Below, piece by piece: positions 34,071 to 41,937 of a DNA stretch of 45,672 nucleotides. Location: contig NZ_BAFS01000465.1 in NCBI RefSeq assembly GCF_000308415.1, positions 1 to 45,672 of the forward strand, written 5' to 3'. Source of the DNA: Nocardia asiatica NBRC 100129. GTDB taxonomy: Bacteria; Actinomycetota; Actinomycetes; Mycobacteriales; Mycobacteriaceae. Positions within the stretch are counted from its first letter, which is position 1. Each line of letters begins with the position of its first letter. The position numbers were made by a program, and so were the translations under genes. The notes below the pieces were generated by a model. It was given only the letters and a program-made list of their open reading frames with translations. It was not told where the DNA came from and searched no databases.

Positions 34071-35258
34071 TTACAGCGCGGGAGCTTCGCCTGACTCGCC
34101 GACAGTATTGAGCTCTTGTCCATCCGGTAGAAAGCTGTCGCTGGCGGTCAAGGCGTCCAGAGACCGATCAGCGTCACTGGCGTGCTGCGCGGACACCGCT
34201 TCCGCAGCAGCTCGATCCAGATCACCCGCCGCGGAGTAGCCAGGCGTGGCCTCATGGGCGGGCGTCGCCGGGGACTGATCGAGGCCTGGGAACGCCGCGT
34301 CCAGGCGAGTGCGCAGCATCCGAGCCTGATTCTCGTTAAGGTGCAGGGATACTGATGCGCCATTGAAGTCCTCGATGAACACCCATGCATGAGAACCCGC
34401 TTCCTGAACCCTGATGGTATTGCCGTACGTGTCGGTGAAATCCTCGCCGTAAACGGCGAAGCCTCCAGCGGTGTAGGTAATAGGCAGGTCGGCTGCGCGC
34501 GTTGGTGTTGTTTCGTTCAACGCTGGCAGCGCACCACCAAACGGTGCCTCGGTGATCTTTGGAAACGCCACCCTGGTCGCGTGCGCCACCGGGGTGATAC
34601 CAGCCGCGGCATGAGGTCCGTAGGTGAGGCGCCGAGCCTGCAAGTGATGGCGCAATGTCATCCCGTCCACCGATCTGGGATAACGGGCCAGCGCGGCGAG
34701 CAGCAACGCGGTGTCTTTGGGGTACACACTCGAAGCCACCACAGTGGCATGCAGAAGCTCCCAGGCGGTGTCGAACACGCCGCCGCCCCCCGGGCCATGC
34801 CAGCGATCGCGAATACGAGTGGCCTTTTCCCAGTCGGCCAATGTGCCCTTCCCCGCACCTTGTGTCAGGTGGTAGAAGGTGTCGTAGTCGCGGCGGAGTT
34901 TCTGCTCCGATTCACCTGAAGGGGCGATGCTTAGGTGAAGACTTGCGTCCGGTGTGGCGGCACGGCCATCGTCAGTGGCACGGGTGCGGGCATGGTGCTC
35001 GATGGCGCGCAAGGTCTCGGTGTGGTCGAGTTGCTCCACGTCTGCCAATCGGCGGACAGCCTGCCGCAATAGCCCTGCCGCGCTCGGGCGCTCGGTGGCA
35101 AGAGCTGCCAGCAGGCCGCTGTCGGTGAAGGAAGGATGCCGCCAACTGGTGACATAATCGGTACCAGGAAGAATCCCGAGGAAGTGCCAGCCGGTGTGCA
35201 GCAGGTACTCCGTGACGGCCATCGGAGTGAGGTCGGCGCCGTCAGCGGTCGAGGGCAT
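34071..35258 (-). CDS. Hypothetical protein
   Basis: A 395-residue soluble protein of unknown family. The N-terminal 100 residues are helical (VTEYLLHTGWHFLGILPG, LLRQAVRRLADVEQLD). The centre carries KLRRDYDTFYHLTQGAGKG and YPRSVDGMTLRHHLQARR. A beta-rich segment with FAVYGEDFTDTYGNTIRVQ and AWVFIEDFNGASVSLHL follows, then an Ala/Asp-rich disordered tail. The AGKG is not a complete P-loop. AAGGCAGG precedes ATG 35258. It lies 31 bp before the lipoprotein gene and is probably co-transcribed with it. Confidence 0.65.
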   Translation of the reverse strand: MPSTADGADLTPMAVTEYLLHTGWHFLGILPGTDYVTSWRHPSFTDSGLLAALATERPSAAGLLRQAVRRLADVEQLDHTETLRAIEHHARTRATDDGRAATPDASLHLSIAPSGESEQKLRRDYDTFYHLTQGAGKGTLADWEKATRIRDRWHGPGGGGVFDTAWELLHATVVASSVYPKDTALLLAALARYPRSVDGMTLRHHLQARRLTYGPHAAAGITPVAHATRVAFPKITEAPFGGALPALNETTPTRAADLPITYTAGGFAVYGEDFTDTYGNTIRVQEAGSHAWVFIEDFNGASVSLHLNENQARMLRTRLDAAFPGLDQSPATPAHEATPGYSAAGDLDRAAAEAVSAQHASDADRSLDALTASDSFLPDGQELNTVGESGEAPAL

Positions 35259-35469
35259 AGAACCTGCCTTGCGGAGTGGATGAGATGTTCAGACGCCCCG
35301 CACGATAGGGCTGTTGCGGCGGGACAATCGGCCCCATCCACACTCGCTGAAGGCACACAAGCTGGGGGAGCGAACCTACTGGACGGCGCTGTGGTGAGCT
35401 GAACCGATCGGTTGGCTGCGTTGACAGACGCACTCTCCGGCTCACCTGTGTCCAGGCCGCCCGGCTCAT
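35242..35469 (-). CDS. Possible small protein overlapping the 395-residue gene
   Basis: Its C-terminal 31 residues (MGPIVPPQQPYRAGRLNISS, then TPQGRFYALDR) have the look of a real conserved protein and end 17 bp inside the next gene, a common arrangement in this minus-strand run. The N-terminal half is poor and no ribosome site precedes ATG 35469; translation could start at an internal codon near 35337. Family unknown. Confidence 0.4.
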   Translation of the reverse strand: MSRAAWTQVSRRVRLSTQPTDRFSSPQRRPVGSLPQLVCLQRVWMGPIVPPQQPYRAGRLNISSTPQGRFYALDR

Positions 35470-35619
35470 CTGAAAGCGCTGCTGCCGGGAGTGGTAGCCA
35501 ACTCAGCGATCCTGCGGCCGCAGATTTCACAACGCTGGACCCAGGCAGTGTCGACACTGTGGCTCGATGGCCATGACTCCGATTCAGCCGGCACACCTGC
35601 TTGGGGCAGGTATGTGCAC

Positions 35620-35823
35620 CTACGAGATCACGGTTGGCCGGTCTTCCTCCTGGTCCCACCGTTGTATCGGGACGATTTTCGGCTCGCCGTTGACCACGCG
35701 CAGCACAGCAGGTCGGTCAGCGTGCTTGATCAGAGCTGGGGTCACTCGCCAAGCCATCTGGTACGCCTCACACCCCGGCGCGTCGGCACAGGAGGTAAAG
35801 ACAGGGGTTGAGGGATCCGTCAC
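35620..35823 (-). CDS. Small hypothetical protein
   Basis: A 67-residue protein with a good coding look: MTDPSTPVFTSCADAPGCEA, then AYQMAWRVTPALIKHADRPAVL and IVPIQRWDQEEDRP. The first 20 residues hold two cysteines. It overlaps the gene upstream by 56 bp and is oriented with the surrounding minus-strand run. No recognised family; small proteins of this sort are typical of actinomycete mobile elements. Confidence 0.55.
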   Translation of the reverse strand: MTDPSTPVFTSCADAPGCEAYQMAWRVTPALIKHADRPAVLRVVNGEPKIVPIQRWDQEEDRPTVIS

Positions 35824-36016
35824 CCTGGCCGCCGTCGACCCAGTCCCAGGAGCCTGAGGTGGTGGACAACTTGATCACCACATCGGCGTTGCCCGACTGC
35901 TCACGCCCCCCTCGACGCGGATCGACTTCACGCGCGCTGACCTCGACCACCTGGTCAGCACGGACCCATCCGGCATGCTCTTCTACAGAAACCCACAGTT
36001 GACCCATGGCGGGCAT
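35768..36016 (-). CDS. Small hypothetical protein
   Basis: An 82-residue protein (79 if the second ATG at 36007 is used). It begins MPAMGQLWVSVEEHAGWVRAD, suggestive of a small beta barrel, and contains ADVVIKLSTTSGSWDWVDGG. It appears to be the first gene of the minus-strand run down to 32960. Its 5' region faces the divergent NERD gene across about 160 bp, which should contain both promoters. No family recognised. Confidence 0.5.
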   Translation of the reverse strand: MPAMGQLWVSVEEHAGWVRADQVVEVSAREVDPRRGGREQSGNADVVIKLSTTSGSWDWVDGGQGDGSLNPCLYLLCRRAGV

Positions 36017-36173
36017 TGTCACCGTTGCCACTGACACAAGGAAGAAGACCGAACACCTGCCGCGTGTCCGAAACATGCTGCCGGGGAGCAGATTCGCGAG
36101 ATAGCCTTGAGAATTCCGTCGGTTTCTCGCAGGGGTGGGCCCGCGGCCGGCTGGCGAAATGGGGAGGCTTGTC

Positions 36174-36836
36174 GTGCTGCTGCTGATCAACAACGCCTCG
36201 CGGCTGTCACCGGCTGAACAGCGGTTCGCCGAGTGGATCCAGTGGAGCCCCGCCCAACCAGGTGTAGCCCTGCTGAACATCCACGTTCCCAACCGCGGCC
36301 ACACCCATCAGATCGACGCACTGCTGTGGACACCGCAGCAGTGCGTGGTCGTCGAGGTCAAAGGCTTCCGAACCCGCCAGGACGGCGTACTGCGGATCCC
36401 GCCGAACGGGCCGTGGCGGATGGCCGATGGGCGGGTGGCCGACATCTACGGCAACGATCATGGCCACAACCCGATGGACCAGGTCTTCGCCAACACCATG
36501 GCCGCGAAGAATCAGCTTTCGGCCTCCACCGGCCGTCGCCGCTACGTCCACGGCCTGGTGTTGGTCATGCTGCTGCCGGGCCAGGACGTCCCGTCCCTGG
36601 ACTACGGCGACCTTCCCCGCGACACCACCATCGTCGTCGAGGACTTCGACGTATTCCGCTACTACCTCGACACGTTCTCCGACGACCCGGTGCAGTGGAG
36701 CAGCGACCAAGTCGCCGAGGCGATCGACAACCTCGGCCTCGAACACCTCTACGACAGTCGCTACCAACTGGCCGCAGCCCTCGGCGAAGCCAGCACCTAC
36801 CAAGCCCGGGTGGATGTCGGCGATGCGCCGTTCTAA
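36174..36836 (+). CDS. NERD-domain (nuclease-related) protein
   Basis: A 220-residue protein with the NERD fold, a domain related to restriction-type PD-(D/E)XK nucleases. Motifs are HQIDALLWTPQQCVVVEVKGF, where D and the ExK pair match the nuclease core, preceded by a helix with LSPAEQRFAEWIQW. The C-terminal part (residues 100-220) includes NPMDQVFANTMAAKNQL and a strand HGLVLVMLLPG. No helicase or kinase domain is fused. GTG 36174 is chosen because GGGGAGG lies six bases before it; ATG 36159 and GTG 36135 are longer alternatives without a site. It might act in DNA processing or defence. Catalysis is likely by motif but untested. Confidence 0.75.
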   Translation: MLLLINNASRLSPAEQRFAEWIQWSPAQPGVALLNIHVPNRGHTHQIDALLWTPQQCVVVEVKGFRTRQDGVLRIPPNGPWRMADGRVADIYGNDHGHNPMDQVFANTMAAKNQLSASTGRRRYVHGLVLVMLLPGQDVPSLDYGDLPRDTTIVVEDFDVFRYYLDTFSDDPVQWSSDQVAEAIDNLGLEHLYDSRYQLAAALGEASTYQARVDVGDAPF

Positions 36837-36929
36837 GCCCGCTCCGGCCGTACCGCAAAGCATCGCCTTCGGACCTTGAGCGCCACTGCGGCCAGGCCCG
36901 GCAACCTGTCGGAAGCGCGCGGAATACGC

Positions 36930-37175
36930 CTACGCCGCCGGACATTCTCCGAGCTCGAAGTGCGGGCAGTAGGTGTCGGTGGCCGGTCTGCCCGGGGCAA
37001 CGGGTAGACCGGCGTCGAGTGCGCCCGGACGTAGTGGACGACCCTCTCGTCGGATGAGCCGACGCAGCCCGGAGGCTACATCGGCGTGATCCCGACTCCG
37101 GCAACTATCGCTGTCCGGGGTGGTGGGGTCGAGGAAGTCCGGACGCGCCCCGGACAGCGATGTCGGTGTTGCCAC
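36930..37175 (-). CDS. Possible small hypothetical protein
   Basis: An 81-residue frame starting MATPTSLSGARPDFLDPTTP and ending ATDTYCPHFELGECPAA. The C-terminal CPHFELGEC has a zinc-binding look (C, H, C). No ribosome site is obvious, and the frame encloses a perfect 14-bp inverted repeat, so it may not be coding. The next 370 bp (37176-37544) contain no gene I can support. Confidence 0.3.
   Translation of the reverse strand: MATPTSLSGARPDFLDPTTPDSDSCRSRDHADVASGLRRLIRREGRPLRPGALDAGLPVAPGRPATDTYCPHFELGECPAA
37107..37161. repeat. Perfect 14-bp inverted repeat
   Basis: ATCGCTGTCCGGGG (37107-37120) is exactly mirrored by CCCCGGACAGCGAT (37148-37161) across 27 bases. It lies about 270 bp behind the NERD gene and near the start of a doubtful small frame, so it could be a terminator for either strand, an operator or a recombination site. 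Confidence 0.6.
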
Positions 37176-37544
37176 GCTTTTCTTTCCAGCTTGCGGCTCA
37201 GAAGAAGACCCAAAAGCATTGCTTTGCAGACGGATTAGCTACTGCGACAGCTGCGGCGGCTGCAAGCGGTTCGTGGTGGCAACACATCGGCGGTGATGAA
37301 GGCTCGCGGGTGTTGACGGGCAATCGTGGAGTCCACGCGCGCCGTGTAGGTGTGCCTGTTCGTCGGGCGCGAAGTGTTACCGCCGATAGCCGCTTTCGAT
37401 GCGGCCGCAAACGGGCGAATGGGCAAGACTGGAAGTCGGCGCAATCGACTGGCTGACCTGCGGAGGGCAACCCGCGGGTGGCAGGCCAGAACGCTGGTGA
37501 TCCGACGGTGAAGGTCCGGACGTAGTGAATGAAGGTTCTGGGAA

Positions 37545-37811
37545 ATGGTTGCATTCGCTCTGCTGCCTATCGACGGCTTTGGATGCGGCCCGCGGCGGCG
37601 TGGACCGCGCGAGCTGATCATCGAGGACTTCCGGGTGCGGGTGCTCGCGTTCGTGGTGATGGCCACAGCCGTCTTGATGCTGCACGCCGACGGCGTCGAG
37701 GTAGCAGCAGCCTTTGGGGTCGTAGCCGCGCTGGCGGTCACGGCCGCACAGTTCGCCGCGTCGCAGCCGACGTCGTTGCAGCGCCCACGCCCTGCGACGG
37801 TCGGCGCGTAA
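37545..37811 (+). CDS. Small membrane protein
   Basis: An 88-residue protein with a basic N-terminal region (CGPRRRGPRELIIEDF) and two close hydrophobic segments (VRVLAFVVMATAVLMLHA, then VAAAFGVVAALAVTAAQFAA), so two transmembrane helices are predicted. AAGG lies about ten bases before ATG 37545. It stands alone between minus-strand genes. About 200 bp of unassigned sequence follow it. No family recognised. Confidence 0.5.
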   Translation: MVAFALLPIDGFGCGPRRRGPRELIIEDFRVRVLAFVVMATAVLMLHADGVEVAAAFGVVAALAVTAAQFAASQPTSLQRPRPATVGA

Positions 37812-38008
37812 CCCGCCGGCGAGCTCTCGTCATTTCATGGCTGAAGTTTCCTCCGTTCGGCTGGTGAGCCGCGCGACAGGGCAGTGATCGCGTCGTGAGC
37901 GGTGGTTCGGGGTGCTGCGGGAATTCGGTGTGAGGTCAGCGGGGTGAGCTGAGAAGTCGTGAAGTTACTCGGAGAACAAGGTCTGCGGTTCGGGGTGGGC
38001 GCTACTTG

Positions 38009-38542
38009 CTATATGTCGTAGGCGACCAGCCGCCCGCAGGGTAGGTACCCGACTTGGGCGCAATCGATGTGGCGGACCCACATCGGAAATTTGCTGTAGT
38101 CGCTTACCCGCACGGGGGCAACTTCTTGTGCCCGGGCGATTCCGGCGTTGCGGCCGTGAGCGGCGGCGACCACCGCTGGCAGATGCTCGACCGGCACGAG
38201 TTCGGTCGGTGCCATTGGAATCTCGGGGTGGGAGGCATGGGCGAGGTCTGCTTCAACATGGTTGGCGTGCAATCCTTCCCAGGTGTGCGGGATCTTGATG
38301 ACGTGCCCGCCGCCGGTGCGGTAGACCGCCCGCGTGCGGCCCAGCAGTGGCACTCCGTACAGCTGGTGGTAGGCGGTTAAAGCGATCGCGCATGCCCAGG
38401 GCAACTGCGCTTCCCGGATGGTGGCCACCAGCCGCGGCAGCGCGGCCGATGCCCACCACCGCTGCGGGGAGGAAACACCGTGATCGGCTGCGGACCATCC
38501 CACTGTGATGTGGCCACGGTGCGCGGGCGGGACGGTGGTCAT
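38009..38542 (-). CDS. Hypothetical protein with a weak kinase-lobe resemblance
   Basis: A 177-residue protein. The middle (GRTRAVYRTGGGHVIKIPHT, then ANHVEADLAHASHPEIP) recalls the N-lobe of a protein-kinase-like fold, with K in VIKIP and E in VEAD as the possible pair. The C-terminus DCAQVGYLPCGRLVAYDI is compact. The C-lobe catalytic motifs are absent, so it is not an active kinase as it stands. The start ATG overlaps the upstream gene's stop by 4 bp (38539-38542). It belongs to the minus-strand run of small unknown genes 38009-43124. Confidence 0.6.
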   Translation of the reverse strand: MTTVPPAHRGHITVGWSAADHGVSSPQRWWASAALPRLVATIREAQLPWACAIALTAYHQLYGVPLLGRTRAVYRTGGGHVIKIPHTWEGLHANHVEADLAHASHPEIPMAPTELVPVEHLPAVVAAAHGRNAGIARAQEVAPVRVSDYSKFPMWVRHIDCAQVGYLPCGRLVAYDI

Positions 38543-38820
38543 TGCCTGAGGGGATCATTGGGGCCGATGAGCAGGAAGTAGCGCGCCGACGAGTCCGGAT
38601 CGTCGCGGTAGAACCGGATGTGCTCGCCACTGGCCGAGCGATCGCTGACGCGGTAGCGTCCGCCGTTGTCCGCCACCACACGCTTGCTGTCCGCGTGGGC
38701 GATCGTGGTGGCGGCGCGGCTGATCGGCTGCTCGGGACCGCGGCGGGTGCCGCAGTGCAGTTCGTAGACGGTGGTGCCCGCTACGGCCCATTCGGCGGGC
38801 AGTTCGGTGTTATCGGTCAT
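38539..38820 (-). CDS. Small hypothetical protein
   Basis: A 93-residue protein beginning MTDNTELPAEWAVAGTTVYE and ending YFLLIGPNDPLRQ, with a basic central part (ADNGGRYRVSDRSASGEHIR). It overlaps both neighbours by 4 bp (38539-38542 downstream, 38817-38820 upstream), so it is translated as part of a coupled string. The MTDN-type start recurs twice more upstream. Family unknown. Confidence 0.65.
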   Translation of the reverse strand: MTDNTELPAEWAVAGTTVYELHCGTRRGPEQPISRAATTIAHADSKRVVADNGGRYRVSDRSASGEHIRFYRDDPDSSARYFLLIGPNDPLRQ

Positions 38821-39026
38821 CGGGTTTCCTGCTGCCGCTGGTGGAGAACGGTGGCGATGAGTGCGGCGGCCAGCGACAGGGTGTTCGCGGGGGTCATGGG
38901 ACTGAAGGCGCCGGTGTAGTCGATGAGGCCGTCGGTTCGGCGGATGTGCACCTTGCCAGGTCTGTCGTCGGTCAACTCCACGGGAACTGTGGTGTTGCCG
39001 AATTCGTCGACGTGGACTTCGGGGAG
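38817..39026 (-). pseudogene. Open frame with no start codon at its head, continuous with the upstream gene past one TAA
   Basis: Seventy codons in good coding sequence (EVHVDEFGNTTVPVELTDDR, then TLSLAAALIATVLHQRQQ) follow directly, in the same frame, after the TAA that ends the 39027-39587 gene. The only in-frame start is an internal GTG at 38981 without a ribosome site, which would cut away conserved-looking residues. The end overlaps the next start by 4 bp, as real genes here do. It is either a gene split by a nonsense change or a gene using an unusual start. Confidence 0.5.
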
Positions 39027-39587
39027 TTACGCGATAGCTTGGGCGAGTTCTGCGGGCAGTCCTGGTTCCCAGTGCTGGCCATCGGCGAGGTAGAGGAATG
39101 TGCCGGTGCCGGTCTTTATCGCCAGCAGGCCTTGATCGTCGATGACCTTTCCCGCGGGCAGGCGCTCGAGGTCCTCATGGGTTTCGAGGGTGGTGTCCGT
39201 TTCGTGCTCGTTGCGGTGTCGGCGGGTGGTGGCAGTGGCGCGTTCGTTCGTGGTGTTGGCGATGTACCAGGTGGACAGTTCTTCGAGATATCGGGCGCGG
39301 GCGGCATCTTCGTCGGCGCCATGCAGTTTCATCGAGTGCTCACCAGTAGTGATGTCGGTGCCCCACACCGCCCAGCGGTCGGCGGCGTCGCCGGAGGCGG
39401 GGTAGGTGATCAAGCGCAAGGTCTTCGGGACGCCGCTGCGGTCGTAGGGCTCTTCGTCGTGGATGGTGGCGACGGCGCGGATGGCGTCGATGAGTTCTGG
39501 GGAGGCGTCGCCGGAGGTTGCGTAGTAAGTGGTGTCGGAGTCGGTGGGGGTGTAGCCGGTGGGGTAGAGGCCGGTGTTGTCGGTCAT
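39027..39587 (-). CDS. Hypothetical protein
   Basis: A 186-residue acidic protein beginning MTDNTGLYPTGYTPTDSDTT, with a helical centre (AARARYLEELSTWYIANTTN) and a C-terminal block (GKVIDDQGLLAIKTGTGTFL). AGGAG lies ten bases before ATG 39587. Coding sequence continues past its TAA stop in the same frame for 70 codons, so the natural protein may once have been about 257 residues. Family unknown. It is part of the minus-strand run. Confidence 0.6.
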   Translation of the reverse strand: MTDNTGLYPTGYTPTDSDTTYYATSGDASPELIDAIRAVATIHDEEPYDRSGVPKTLRLITYPASGDAADRWAVWGTDITTGEHSMKLHGADEDAARARYLEELSTWYIANTTNERATATTRRHRNEHETDTTLETHEDLERLPAGKVIDDQGLLAIKTGTGTFLYLADGQHWEPGLPAELAQAIA

Positions 39588-39699
39588 GGCGCAATGCTCC
39601 TGCGAGGCTGGAGTTTTCGATTTCGGTCGGTCGGTCAGGGCTGTGTCGGCGGGTGGAGGTTGGAGTGGGGCAAATGCGATGTCGCGGGCGGGCGTGAGG

Positions 39700-40170
39700 T
39701 CACCCCGGTGTTGTCTGGATGGTGATTCTGCGGCCTGCGGGAACAGTGAGGACGGCGTCGCCGTCGTGTCCGACAGCGAGGGTGAAGCCGTCTACGGTGG
39801 CCCGCTGGTGCTCAGTGCTGGGCTCGGTCGGTGCCGTTGTGGCTCGAACGATGCGGGTGTCGAGGTACTGGACGGGCCGTGCCATGCCACGCAGACCCCA
39901 GAGTTTGCCTGGATTCGGGGTGCCTATCAGGTGTTTCCACTCTTCGGAGGGCGAACCTTCGAAGGTGACGCGGCGGTCGCCGGCTCGACGCCATGACGTC
40001 ACGTTGTAGGCGGTCACCACACGGTTCTCGTAGATGCCCAGCACGACGTCGCCGTATTCCTCGATGCGCTTGTCCGCGAGGTTGTACCAGTCACCGAGGG
40101 TTGCTTCCTCGGGCGTCAGCTCGCCTGCCAGAACCCGCGGCCAGCTGTCAGGTAGATGCGTCAGGATCAC
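39700..40170 (-). CDS. Hypothetical protein
   Basis: A 156-residue protein. The central part looks like a small mixed alpha/beta domain: ADKRIEEYGDVVLGIYENR, VVTAYNVTSWRRAGDRRVTF and IGTPNPGKLWGLRGMARPV. The C-terminal ITIQTT tail is short. I start at GTG 40170, which has GGAG five bases upstream; a TTG at 40245 would extend it by 25 residues with no site. No family recognised. Confidence 0.6.
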   Translation of the reverse strand: MILTHLPDSWPRVLAGELTPEEATLGDWYNLADKRIEEYGDVVLGIYENRVVTAYNVTSWRRAGDRRVTFEGSPSEEWKHLIGTPNPGKLWGLRGMARPVQYLDTRIVRATTAPTEPSTEHQRATVDGFTLAVGHDGDAVLTVPAGRRITIQTTPG

Positions 40171-40300
40171 ACTGGCTCCAATGAATATGGGATGAAGTGG
40201 TTTGAACTCTGGTACATCGTAGGCGCACGTTGTATGCGAGTGCAACTGTTGTTATCCACGATTCATACCGTCTCGCTGTGCCAAGTGGATGCGCGCCACC

Positions 40301-40369
40301 TCACCGGGGTGGTTGTGGGGCAGCGGGGTCAGTCAGCGGGATGGTGTCGCCCTGGGTGTCGTCGGTCAT
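40301..40369 (-). CDS. Micro-ORF of 22 codons, truncated copy of an MTDNT start
   Basis: Reads MTDDTQGDTIPLTDPAAPQP plus two residues. Its upstream and first codons (GAGCATTCCACCATGACCGA) closely match those of the 39587 gene (GAGCATTGCGCCATGACCGA), so it is most likely the 5' end of a duplicated gene that has lost its body. The duplicate lacks the AGGAG present in the other copy. Translation is doubtful. Confidence 0.35.
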   Translation of the reverse strand: MTDDTQGDTIPLTDPAAPQPPR

Positions 40370-40449
40370 GGTGGAATGCTCGTGTCCAGCTGAGGATTTG
40401 GCACCGGATCAGATCGCCCCAGCTGTGTCGGCGCCGTCGCCTGCCAAGG

Positions 40450-40776
40450 TTAGGGCGGGTCGATTTCGGTGAGAATGCCCAGCGCTGCGCCGATCCGCAG
40501 GGCGTGGCTGCGGTGGTTGGCGTCCGGGTGGTCGGCGAATCCTCGGCAGATGGCGCCGCGGCCGGTGTCGAAGGTCCGGTGGCGGACGATGTGACTCTCG
40601 CGCTCGAGAGCTTCCTGAACCAGCTGTGCGAGGCGGCCTGGAATGAGGTTCATCAGGTTGCCGGGCCGGAGTATGCAGGTGGTGCAGCGGTCTGCGCACA
40701 CGCGGATCTCGAACGGCTCCCGTGAGGCGACCGGTGTCACCGGCTGGCCATCGCGGAAGTCGGAAGGTTCGCTCAT
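40450..40776 (-). CDS. Small Cys-rich protein of actinophage/mobile-element type
   Basis: A 108-residue protein with cysteines spaced VCADRCTTCI near residue 30 and one more in ICRGF near 83, followed by HPDANHRSHALRIG. Four cysteines and several histidines suggest a metal or Fe-S site. Similar RCTTC...RPGNLM...CRGF proteins are common in actinophages and their relatives, function unknown. ATG 40776 is preceded by AAGGACAG at a normal distance. The 180 bp between it and the methylase gene hold nothing I can name. Confidence 0.65.
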   Translation of the reverse strand: MSEPSDFRDGQPVTPVASREPFEIRVCADRCTTCILRPGNLMNLIPGRLAQLVQEALERESHIVRHRTFDTGRGAICRGFADHPDANHRSHALRIGAALGILTEIDPP

Positions 40777-40960
40777 CGGCTCTGTCCTTGATCGGTCTGG
40801 CCAGAGATTACGTGACGATGCCGGAACTTGGTGCCGACTGACAGTGCAGACCGCGCAGACGCGCATGGTCCGCCCGGGATCAATTCGGACGCGAGTGCTG
40901 GGCGGCGCAGGATCGACGTCGGAAGTGCCGAGTGTCAATCCGGCTCGGTTCGCCGGTGTC

Positions 40961-41521
40961 TCAGCCTTCTCCTGCCGCGGGCCTGGGTCGCAGGGGTGTG
41001 TAGTGACCGGGGAGGCCGGATCCAGCGAGGTGGGTGGCGTCGTGGCGGGTGTAGGTGATCAGGCACGAGGGGCCGCCGGCGTTATGGGGCGCGCGGGTGC
41101 CGTCGGGGTGATGGAAGTGTAGGCGCCCGCGCAGGAACAGGATGGCGGTGGCGCGGGTCAGAACGTAATCGTGGAACCAGCTGGTATCGGTGCGGGCGAA
41201 GGTGAGCGCGATGCCGCCGCCGGGGTGGTCGGCGAGTTTGGCCAGCCAGTGCGGCAGCGTGCGGTCATAGGGTGGGTTGAGCCAGACGCGGCCGTGCCAG
41301 GCGGAGGCCAGACCATCGTCGGGTGGGGCGATATGTGCAGCGGCGGTACTCCATTGGCGGGGTTCGGGGGCGGCGCAGGGGTCGAGGTCGAAGTGTCCGA
41401 GTGCAGTGATGAGGCCGGGTGGAGTGAGCCAGACGCGGGATTGGGGGCGGGCGGAGCCGTGGCCGCTGATACCGCGACCTTGATCACGCAGGGTATGGCT
41501 GCTGGCGGAAGTGTCGATCAT
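40961..41521 (-). CDS. Phage-type DNA N6-adenine methyltransferase
   Basis: A 186-residue protein of the phage Dam family (DNA_N-6-adenine-methyltransferase). LTPPGLITALGHFDLDPCAA supplies the SAM-binding region with DPCA, and GRVWLNPPYDRTLPHWLAK the catalytic NPPY motif; IALTFARTDTSWFH and ILFLRGRLHFH complete the fold. It would methylate adenine in short DNA sites. No restriction endonuclease gene lies beside it, as is usual for phage and element-borne orphan methylases. ATG 41521 is used; a TTG at 41533 is an alternative. It belongs to the same minus-strand run as the M41-like peptidase. Confidence 0.85.
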   Translation of the reverse strand: MIDTSASSHTLRDQGRGISGHGSARPQSRVWLTPPGLITALGHFDLDPCAAPEPRQWSTAAAHIAPPDDGLASAWHGRVWLNPPYDRTLPHWLAKLADHPGGGIALTFARTDTSWFHDYVLTRATAILFLRGRLHFHHPDGTRAPHNAGGPSCLITYTRHDATHLAGSGLPGHYTPLRPRPAAGEG

Positions 41522-41566
41522 GGTGTGCTGCAATTTCTTTCGGATGTAGGAGGTCGACGTAGATGC

Positions 41567-41797
41567 CTACGCTGGTGTCGGTTTGTGGTGGAGGGGAGAC
41601 GCTGGCGGTGACGGGCGGTTCGTCGGGGTCGTCGTGGGCCGGATCGGGGATGCGGTCGAGGAGTTCGTGCTTCCTTGCGCAGTGCGCGAGGCCTCGATGA
41701 CTTCGTGGTGGGTGGTGAAGGCTGCCTCGGCGGCAGCGAAGCGTGCGTTGAGCTCTGCGGCCAGCCCGGTGACGGATTGCGGGATCGAAGTCCTCAT
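41567..41797 (-). CDS. Hypothetical protein, start uncertain
   Basis: From ATG 41797 the frame reads MRTSIPQSVTGLAAELNARF and then AAAEAAFTTHHEVIEASRTA, a helical segment, followed by a Pro/Thr-rich tail. Good coding sequence continues upstream in the same frame (HYARALQQTHRDLLAVRAAA) to about 41935, but no ATG or GTG is available there, so either the gene begins at a rare codon or its head is lost. It lies between the peptidase and methylase genes on the same strand. Family unknown. Confidence 0.45.
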   Translation of the reverse strand: MRTSIPQSVTGLAAELNARFAAAEAAFTTHHEVIEASRTAQGSTNSSTASPIRPTTTPTNRPSPPASPLHHKPTPA

Positions 41798-41937
41798 CGG
41801 ACGAAGCAGGTGCGGGGTGTTGGCGGCGGCCCTGACGGCAAGCAGGTCGCGGTGCGTCTGTTGTAGTGCGCGAGCGTAGTGGAGCGGATGTTCGGGCCGG
41901 TCACAGTCGTTTTTCGGCGCTCGCGAGTGGCGCTGGG

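Noticed and set aside
37160..37741. Overlapping frames on both strands between the NERD gene and the small membrane protein
   Set aside because: Low-complexity Ala/Arg/Ser composition, no starts with ribosome sites and no motifs.
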